Origin: Basidiobolus meristosporus CBS 931.73 | Taxonomy: Eukaryota; Basidiobolomycota; Basidiobolomycetes; Basidiobolales; Basidiobolaceae | DNA: 64,000 bases | Assembly: GCA_002104905.1 (NCBI GenBank) | Contig: MCFE01000015.1 | Span: forward strand, 124,001-188,000 | Direction: 5' to 3' | In this document: piece after piece, positions 56,707 to 64,000 of the stretch | Position numbering within the stretch: position 1 is the first letter of the stretch | Layout: every line of letters starts with the position of its first letter | Translations under genes and position numbers: made by a program | Notes under the pieces: generated by a model | Told to the model about the DNA's origin: nothing | Databases searched by the model: none | The model's input: only the letters and a program-made list of their open reading frames with translations

Positions 56707-59700
56707 ATGTCTTTTACAAGGCAGTTCAACTTTTTCGAGAAGGATGAAGTCAAGGAGACCCCCTCCATTCTTCAGGTGAGAAGCCAACCCTACTAAGGAC
56801 ACACTTACAACCATACTTGCTACACCGCCCCGAATATAAAATACCTCTCCATTTGTACGTTACCAATTTATCGTTTTCTTTCTCTTCCTTTAGAGATCCG
56901 GTTCTCTCGTCCACTCCAGAGGTCGTGGCTTGATTTTCGTCGCAGATATCCTTTCATACACATTAGTCCACTTAGATAATGTTGGCAGCGAATAATTTCG
57001 ACCTGTGCCTGCCCTTAACTCAACATCACATAATGAGGGCTTTATACACATGATTGATCGTTCTTTCAGCGTACGTTCGTGGTTGGCATTCGAAATTGGG
57101 CGTGTAACGCATATGAAGCATATGAAATATCAAAACATTCTGGTGACCATAGGTGTAAGTTTAGGATCGCCTCTCCTCGTCCTTTCCTCCATACTCCTTT
57201 TAGGCCTAGGGTGCAACGGGATGTATTATTCAGTTCATCTAACCTTCCTGTCTTAGGAAGATGATACCCCTTCTTCAAGTCCAGTGATCAAAATTTGGGA
57301 CCTGGATAAAAGCGACAAAAACAAGCAAGATCCCTTATGTGTCAAAACCACCAAAGTCAGCCAAGGAAGCAACCCTTTCCCGGTATAGTGCCCTCAGAAC
57401 ATCGACTTTCAAGGTGATTTGCCTTGCTAACGTATGCCCGTGACAATCAGGTCTCGAAGTTTGCTGTCCTTGAAAGCATGTCGCAGATTGCTATTGGCTT
57501 GGCCAATGGGCAAGTGATATTAATTCGTGGTGATATCTCTAGAGACCGCTATACCAAGCAGAAGGTGATCCATGAATGCCCGGAGCCAATTACTGGTAAA
57601 TTTGGTTCGTCAGCTATCGAAAGCACTATTCAGTCCACTAAAATGCTGTGGGATATAGGTCTGGAATTTCGAGAGGAAGGAAAAACAGTGATCCTTTTCA
57701 TCGTTACAACAAATCAAATAGTCTCGTGCAATACTACAAGCAAGGAGATCAAAGTATGCGATCCTTGCCGCCTTTTAGCGAATACACTGCATCCAGACGC
57801 TAAACTCAAATCTCTTACAGCAAGTCTTGGATGAACATGGTGCATCTCTTGGTTGTTCCACTCTCAGTGAGCCTGAGAACGATCTTATTGTTGGTAGAGA
57901 CGAGGTAGCCTTTGCAAAGATTTAATGGGATTCCGTGTCTTCAAACTAATGGCTTCTAGGCCATCTATTTCTATGGACCCGAAGGGCGTGGGCCATGCTT
58001 TGCTTACGAAGGTGTGTTCACCATTCTTTTCATCCCCAAACACCCATTAATCTCTTCGGCCGTACGCTTCGTGTAGGAACAAAGATATCAATTAACTGGT
58101 TCAAGAACTATATTATCATAGTCTCGCCTGCGCGTGAACAGCCTAGCACTACGGGCATTGGAAACATCTATTCATCTGCTACAACCGCACTCTCGGAGTT
58201 AAATCAAGTAACTATCTTCGATGTCAACAATAAGTTCTCTGCTTTCTCTGCCAGCTTCAGTTCGGGCGTTCGGGCGGTCATCTGCGAGTGGGATGGGGTC
58301 TTTGTTCTCTCAGGAGATGGCAAGCTATTCCGCCTGGAGGAGAAGGACACTCCTACCAAATTAGAAATACTCTTCAAGCAAAACCTATACATGCTTGCTA
58401 TCGGGCTAGCCAGAAGCCAAAAATACGACGAAAGCAGTATTGCAGAGATCTACAAGAAATACGGCGACCATTTGTACAGGTAAACCCTCGGCCGTCATCA
58501 GTGTTCGTGTTTCGGTAACCAACTGTAAATATCAGCAAAACGGATTACGATGGCGCCATGTCGCAATATCTAAAGACAATCGGGAAACTCGAGCCATCTT
58601 ATGTTATTCGTAAAGTAAGCACCATGCGCCTGGCTAATGAATAATCGCCTGTTTCTGACCTCGAAACAAGTTCCTAGATGCTCAACGTATACATAATTTA
58701 ACTTCATACCTGCAAGAGTTACATACTACTGGCCTAGCTACTGCAGATCACACAACTCTTTTACTGAACTGCTATACCAAGCTCAAGGACGTGGCCAAGC
58801 TGGATGAATTCATCAAGGTACCCTTGTAGCGCGTTTAGAAGGGAGTGCTTGACTGATTCTCAATCACCACTGTAGACCGACGACGAGCTTCGATTTGATG
58901 TTGATACCGCCATTCGCGTGTGCCGCCAAGCCGGCTACTACGAGCATGCATGCTATCTAGCCGAAAAGTTTGAAGAGCATGATACGTAAGTGCACATTGG
59001 TTTCCTTTGACCAGGAAACCCCTACCCACCGTTTATTTGAACAGCTATTTGAAAATTCAAATCGAGGACGTGAAGGATTATCTCAAAGCTTTGCATTATA
59101 TTCGCACATGCAATCACCTGGAAGTATGCACCTACAGTTGCTCGGAACCCTCTGTTCTCGATATTCAATTTGTTTTTGGTAGGCGGATAAGCAGCTGAAG
59201 AAGTATGGACGCACGCTGCTGGACCAGATCCCGGATGAAACCACAAGCCTGCTAATCGACCTTTGCACTGGGCAACACAATGTCGACTCTTCAATGCCTC
59301 CATCGCCAGCTCCAAACACGGCCAGTCAAGGGTTTACACTGGCTTCCATTAATGGCCCATTCAAGCGTAGTAACACTGGCGGTCATACTAAACAGTCATC
59401 TAGATCTAGGTCGCTCAGTGCTACCAAGTTGACCACATATAATCCACCCTCTCCAAGTGGTTTTGTCAGTATCTTTGTTGGCCATCCGAGCCAACTAATC
59501 ACCTTCTTCGAAAGTGTTTGCGAGAAACGGTGGAACAAGAAGATCGTTCCCTCGCCCATCGAGTCTCGCGACAGTATTGGAAAACTCATCGTGAACGGGA
59601 AGTCCGTCCCGGCCGACCCCTCAGTCAAACTGGATCGTGAAGAAGAGGAAAAAAAGTCGGTCTGGAACACGCTGCTCGAGCTCTACCTTATAGATCATTT

Positions 59701-60679
59701 AAGCGCATTGAGCAACGAGGTTGATGAGATTCAAAAGCAGGAACGCCGCGCTAAAGCCTTGGTGTTGCTGAAAGATCCGGAGGTAAGGGATTTCAATGGA
59801 TAGACGATCCACGCCAATTCCCACTTACGCTTTGGTACAGATCTCCTACGATATGGACCATGCTTTTGTCTTGTGTCAGCTATCATCCTTTGATGACGGA
59901 ATCGTGTATCTTTATGAACGGATGCAAATGTACAGCGAGATTCTGCAATTCTGGATGGATCGGGATGAAATCGGCAAAGTTCTGGAGTCCCTTCGCAAGT
60001 TTGGGTGAGTGGGGTTGATTGTGCGTTGCATGTGTGAGAAAACCAACCCTAATCCCTATGTGCATCCTTTAGACCGCTGCACCCAGCGCTGTATCCGCAG
60101 ACACTTACCTACTTTGCTTCCTCTCCTGCTTCCTTGCTTACCAACGCCACCGAATTGATGCAAGTTTTGGACCATATCGATAGGGAGAACTTGCTCTCCC
60201 CTTTGCAAGTGGTCCAGGCGCTTAGCCGGAATTCAGTTGCTACCGTGGGTGTTGTCAAAGAATACATCAGCCGACGGATCGAAACGGAGAAGAAACAGTG
60301 TGAGGACGATGCGAAGCTCATACAAAGCTACAGAGCGGAAACGGAAAAGAAAAGAAAAGAGATCGAGGACCTTCAGAGTAATGCTCGTATCTTCCAGATG
60401 ACCAAATGCAGCTCATGCGGCGGTGGTTTGGATCTGCCAGCGGTTCACTATCTCTGTCGTCACTCGTTCCATCAGCGATGCTTGAATGAATACGAGAAGG
60501 ACTGTCCAAAATGCGCCATTGACAATCGTATGGTGTTGGAGATCAAACGTTCCCAGGAGGAGAATGCCGACAAGCACGAGCTGTTCCTCGCCCAACTCGA
60601 GGATGCGGATGATGGCTTTGAGGTTGTTGCCGACTATTTCTCTCGTAATACCATGTCGTTCACTAAACTAGTAGAATAA
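56707..60679 (+). CDS. VPS11: Vps11, HOPS/CORVET core subunit
   Basis: Core subunit of the HOPS and CORVET tethering complexes on endosomes and vacuole. Exon 1 is 56707-56775 (MSFTRQFNFFEKDEV), exon 2 begins at 56894 (RSGSLVHSRGRGLIFVAD). About twelve exons follow. An N-terminal beta-propeller includes HMIDRSFSV and PVIKIWDLDKSDK; a clathrin-repeat-type helical solenoid runs through the middle (ARDDYLKA-like DVKDYLKALHYI, near 59070). A RING-H2 lies near the end (CSSCGGGLDLPAVHYLCRHSFHQRCLNEYEKDCPKC, positions about 60408-60515). The last 50 residues end FSRNTMSFTKLVE. Exons between are joined by short introns; a few donors (for example near 56985) are atypical. Confidence 0.92.
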
Positions 60680-60905
60680 TCCCGAGTCCAAATTGAAATC
60701 AAATCATGTGGAAACGGAGGTGTCAGTGGTTTTTGTGTTAGGTTAGCGCCCCACCCTAGGTTAATTTTGAGGGTCCCAGTGCCATCATCAGAAATGCCAC
60801 TATTTTCATAATTGTTACATCATTCAAGCACTCAAATATTTGATAAAAGTAGTTGGATCCCAGTGGCCTTCGAACCAAGTGGTCGAACTTAACTCTGGTC
60901 GTATA

Positions 60906-63119
60906 ATGCCTAGCAATGGATTTATCTTGGAGACTGTTCAAGGACAGCAGAATGCTTTAGAGAGTTTATTACGCAGTAGTCAAGAGGTCCGTCAAGTACT
61001 GGACTTGTTTGGGAACGAGAATGAGATTTGTGCTGCTGACTTGTTGGAGTACTCTGATACGAATGCTCCAGAAACTGTTAAAAGGCTGTGGGATCAAGTG
61101 CAGAGCCAACGCATAGGAACCGGCCACTCGTTGATCCCGTTAAAGGCAATTTATCACACTTTGGAAGACACTGCAGATATATTTGAGGTCAAGGAGAGCA
61201 AAGAAAGCACTGGGCTAGTCCATTTAAAATGGTCTTTCTTACTACAAGTGTCCATCAATGCGTATGCGCAATTGCTGCAAAAACTCGTCACAGTCACGCT
61301 TCCACTATCCAAGGATATAATGTATTGGGAAGAATGTCAAAGTTCCCGTCTTTACGTCTCTAACTACCTGATACAAAGTACTGGGGTAATTCCTATCTGC
61401 TGTTGGAGGTATTCATCGCACTAACGTATTTTTGTGCCACGTAGCGGGACCCAGTCGCGTCTTTCAAGTGGTGAGACAGTTGTATTCCTCGGTCGAGAAG
61501 AATCCAAATGTCCTGCTTTCCTTATTTCCATCGTGGGTAAAGACCCTACCCACACGCAACACCGGCGTTCTCCAATTAGCGAACAGAGAGATTGCCCACA
61601 AAATGACTCGACTGAAAATGATTCGAAAATATAACGCCGCCTGTCTGGGGCTGATGACGGAGAGAGGCCTTGACCTCAAGAAATCGTGTCAAGACATCAG
61701 AGCAGTTAAGAGAAGCGTATCTTATTTTGTGAAGCTGATGAAGGCGCTTCTGACGCAGGCCACCTGCTTCGATTTTGATACCGAAACGCCAGATATTAAC
61801 GAAGTAATCCGCTCAGGTAAAGTCTAGTCTAGTCTCGGAATCCGTCAGCCTTTAGTTGATTTAACCATATCTATTGAGCAGTGGATGATGATACGCTTGA
61901 GTTGGTTGACGCTCACCACTCAATCCGTGAATTGCTCCAGCTGTTGAACACCTTCGAGGAACGGAACCAACGCGCTGTAACCCTTTACGGTCGACCTAAT
62001 CTGGTCACTCGTTACTGGCTCCCCCTGACCATTGGATACACTACGCTAAGCCTCACAACATCCACTGTGTTTGCTCACAAAGCTAGCATAGAGTTGTGGT
62101 TGACAGAGTCTCAGGCCACAATCCACGATTTCTTGTATGACTGGGTTTTCGTTCCGATGAAGCGGATTTGGGACACAATCCGACATAGAGAGCAACGGCT
62201 GACCATCATGGGCCCCGAATCTTTGAATAGCGACTTTGAGGTTCGTTAGCATACCAATCAACAAATCGCTTGGTTTACATGTCCTGACTCGAGATGAATA
62301 GTCACTAGAGAGAATGGTGTTGGATTTTGCCAAGAAGCACAACCAGTTGGATGAGGTTCAGTTTAATGAATTGGCTAGCAGAGTTCGGGAGGGTGATCTT
62401 TCGGTGGTCTTGCGTAAATATGAGCAGGAGATACAGGTAATTACTTGGCTTGTTCGAATACAAGGAAGTGCACTAAATGGCTCAATTCTTCTACCATTAG
62501 AACCCCTTCAAGAGTGCTCTTTTCGGTAAGTTGTAGTGGTAAGGGCTGTGAAGGGGCCGGTTTGCTAATCGTCAAACAATAGGTGATCTTGTCCAAGCGT
62601 TGTTGATCCAGGTGCAAAAGACCAAAGTTGATGTTGAGCTTGCAATGTCTGCTTTAGATAAATTGCTACGTTCGAATGAATTGAACTTTGGTTTTATTGC
62701 AGTGATACCTTCATTGCTGATTGTGTATGGTGTCTTTCGGTCCATCCGAAGCTCCTGGAGAAGTCGCGAAGGCCTAACTATGTCCAAGACCCATCAGCAA
62801 ATACGAGATATCCTAAGGTACAGTTACTTTCCGGTCAGCCTGCTACCCACATACTAACCTCGGGTCCAATAGAGATGTAGAGCGTATTCTGAATAATCAC
62901 ACCGGCCCAGAGTCCGCGCTTGATTTCCAGGCACAAGGCCTTTTGCTGTGCGAGCTTCAGCTCCTCAGAGTGTATGCAGACCGTCTACCCAAGAAATACC
63001 GAATTCGCCAGAAGTTCCTGAGCGATTTGCGCGAGTTGGAATCCACCAAATACACGGTTAGACAGCGATTGAATACCATGAACCGGATGTATCGAACATA
63101 CAAGTTCTTGAGGCCTTGA
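60906..63119 (+). CDS. NCA2: Nca2-family mitochondrial protein
   Basis: In yeast Nca2 helps control expression of the mitochondrial ATP6/ATP8 mRNAs and lies in the mitochondrial outer or inner membrane. About six exons: the first from 60906 (MPSNGFILETV) ends near 61376; the others start at about 61444, 61883, 62304, 62585 and 62873. The NCA2 domain covers the second half: KMTRLKMIRKYNAACLG, RYWLPLTIGYTT (TM), LYDWVFVPMKRIWDTIRH, FGFIAVIPSLLIVYGVF (TM), and the end ELQLLRVYADRLPK, RMYRTYKFLRP. The open frame extends upstream to 60840 but only with TTG; the ATG at 60906 was taken. It starts 226 bp after the VPS11 stop on the same strand. Confidence 0.85.
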
Positions 63120-63446
63120 TGCATTCCCATTTTATAAAGTTCACTGCATATTCATCACCACCAACTCTGATTTAATATCCCTGTATGTAAAGCATTTGAT
63201 TATACTAATGCCGATTTAGTTATTGGGTTCTAGATTAAGGATATAAATTGAGCGTTGGTCATACAATAGAATCACCTTCTCCTAACGCTAACTACAAAAC
63301 GATTGTCTGTAACAATACTGGTCACAAGCAAGATTGAACACCCACCTTTGTCTCGAAACCCTGTTTGTTCGTAAACCACCTTTATCCCCGTTCACTTGCG
63401 ACCACTTCTATATAGTCTGCTTATTGTTTGACCTGTATCATCAGAG
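63120..63446. other. Intergenic region between NCA2 and CSF1
   Basis: No gene; it presumably holds the CSF1 promoter. Confidence 0.35.
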
Positions 63447-64000
63447 ATGGCGGAACCAGGAGGGGGCTCGTCTACCGACCCAAATGAAGCTTTTATAACC
63501 TTTCTCATATACTGCCTGGTAGTGGTCACTGTTGTTTTATTCTTTCTTTTCTACGTGAATCGAGTGTTTGCGCAGATCCTATCAAAGTTAATTAGTATAT
63601 ACACCTGGAAGAAATACCGAGCATATTTCGAAATAGGTAGGGAACCACAACCTGCTTCTTTCTGAACCTTAATACCCGACCGAGTTGCTAATATTTGGCC
63701 TTCCTCGCTATTGCAAACTAAAAGACGCACTTCAATTTTCGTTATTGGGGGGAAGAGTACTATTTAAAAACTTCCGCTACTACTCGAGAAACCAATCGAT
63801 CTTCATATTACAAGGACACATCACCTTTCGATATTGGTTTCTGAGGGTTCGAGAGGAAAAAAATACAGAAAACTCGTACGAATCGAGCATTCCGGATAAC
63901 CCTGCTGCGCAAGAACGCCGTGAAGGTGCTTACTTTAAAAATTCCTTTATTTCGACCATTTGACTGACTCGATTCTATCCGGTACCATTTATCTAGTTAA
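63447..64000 (+). CDS. CSF1: Csf1/BLTP1-type bridge-like lipid transfer protein, 5' end only
   Basis: Very large ER-anchored lipid-transfer protein; only its N-terminus lies in the window. Exon 1 63447-63636 encodes a TM helix (FITFLIYCLVVVTVVLFFLFYV) and RVFAQILSKLIS...RAYFEIG. Exon 2 63725-63925 gives LQFSLLGGRVLFKNFRYYSRNQSIFILQGHITFRYWFLRVRE, the family's opening chorein-like segment. A donor at 63926 (gtgctt) begins a second intron that is still open or nearly closed at the window end. Assignment rests on this strongly conserved N-terminal segment. The complete gene would run several kb further right. Confidence 0.85.

Overview
The window is nuclear DNA of a filamentous fungus. About 21 kb of decayed transposable elements (1 to ~20.4 kb) sits beside a compact, gene-dense segment (~21.1 to 64 kb). 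Genes in the right part carry many short introns (about 50-110 nt, GT...AG) and include fungal markers: a velvet-domain regulator, Nup192, Csf1, Nca2 and an oxidosqualene cyclase. A LAMTOR5-type Ragulator subunit, an HGSNAT-like acetyltransferase, CACTA/Tnp2 transposons and Ty3/gypsy and Ty1/copia remnants occur together. This points away from budding yeasts and towards a basal lineage (Mucoromycota, Mortierellomycota or similar) or a basidiomycete. I cannot name the species.

Repeat region (1-20.4 kb). Two Ty3/gypsy copies lie head to tail and share a central LTR (739-7458); each has lost a different part of the RT/RNase H region. They are followed by pieces of a repeated gene of unknown function (called here the accessory gene), an inverted LTR-like repeat (8036-8985), a copia RNase H gene split by a 730-bp near-perfect palindrome (9131-9860), and copia LTRs in both orientations. 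The largest unit is a decayed CACTA/Tnp2-type transposase (about 15.88-18.63 kb, plus strand) with a full-length but broken accessory gene divergent from it (about 15.19-13.03 kb, minus strand). Other copies of both genes are scattered around. The two palindromic elements (1-362 and 9131-9860) carry TGGCA-type motifs spaced at about 10 bp, one helical turn.

Gene region. In order: an S6K-type AGC kinase (+) and LAMTOR5 (+), both TORC1-pathway proteins; a PH-domain protein (+); an HGSNAT-like membrane acetyltransferase (-); a possible 52-aa secreted peptide (+); mitochondrial ribosomal protein S12 (+); an ELO fatty-acid elongase (-); a GIDE-domain membrane protein without a RING (+); Nup192 (+); a velvet factor (-); eIF4E (+); the meiotic cohesin kleisin Rec8 (+); a broken SREK1-like splicing-factor gene (+); two BTB-like paralogues flanking ERG7 (all -); two neighbouring SURF4/Erv29 paralogues (-); Vps11 (+); Nca2 (+); and the 5' end of Csf1 (+), cut by the window edge.

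The right part is mostly housekeeping (TORC1 signalling, nuclear pore, mitochondrial translation and membrane biology, ER-Golgi traffic, vacuolar tethering, sterol synthesis, meiosis). The most unusual material is the transposon accessory protein family, the helically phased palindromic elements, and the local paralogue pairs around ERG7. Exon boundaries given as exact were placed by eye from splice consensus and reading-frame continuity.
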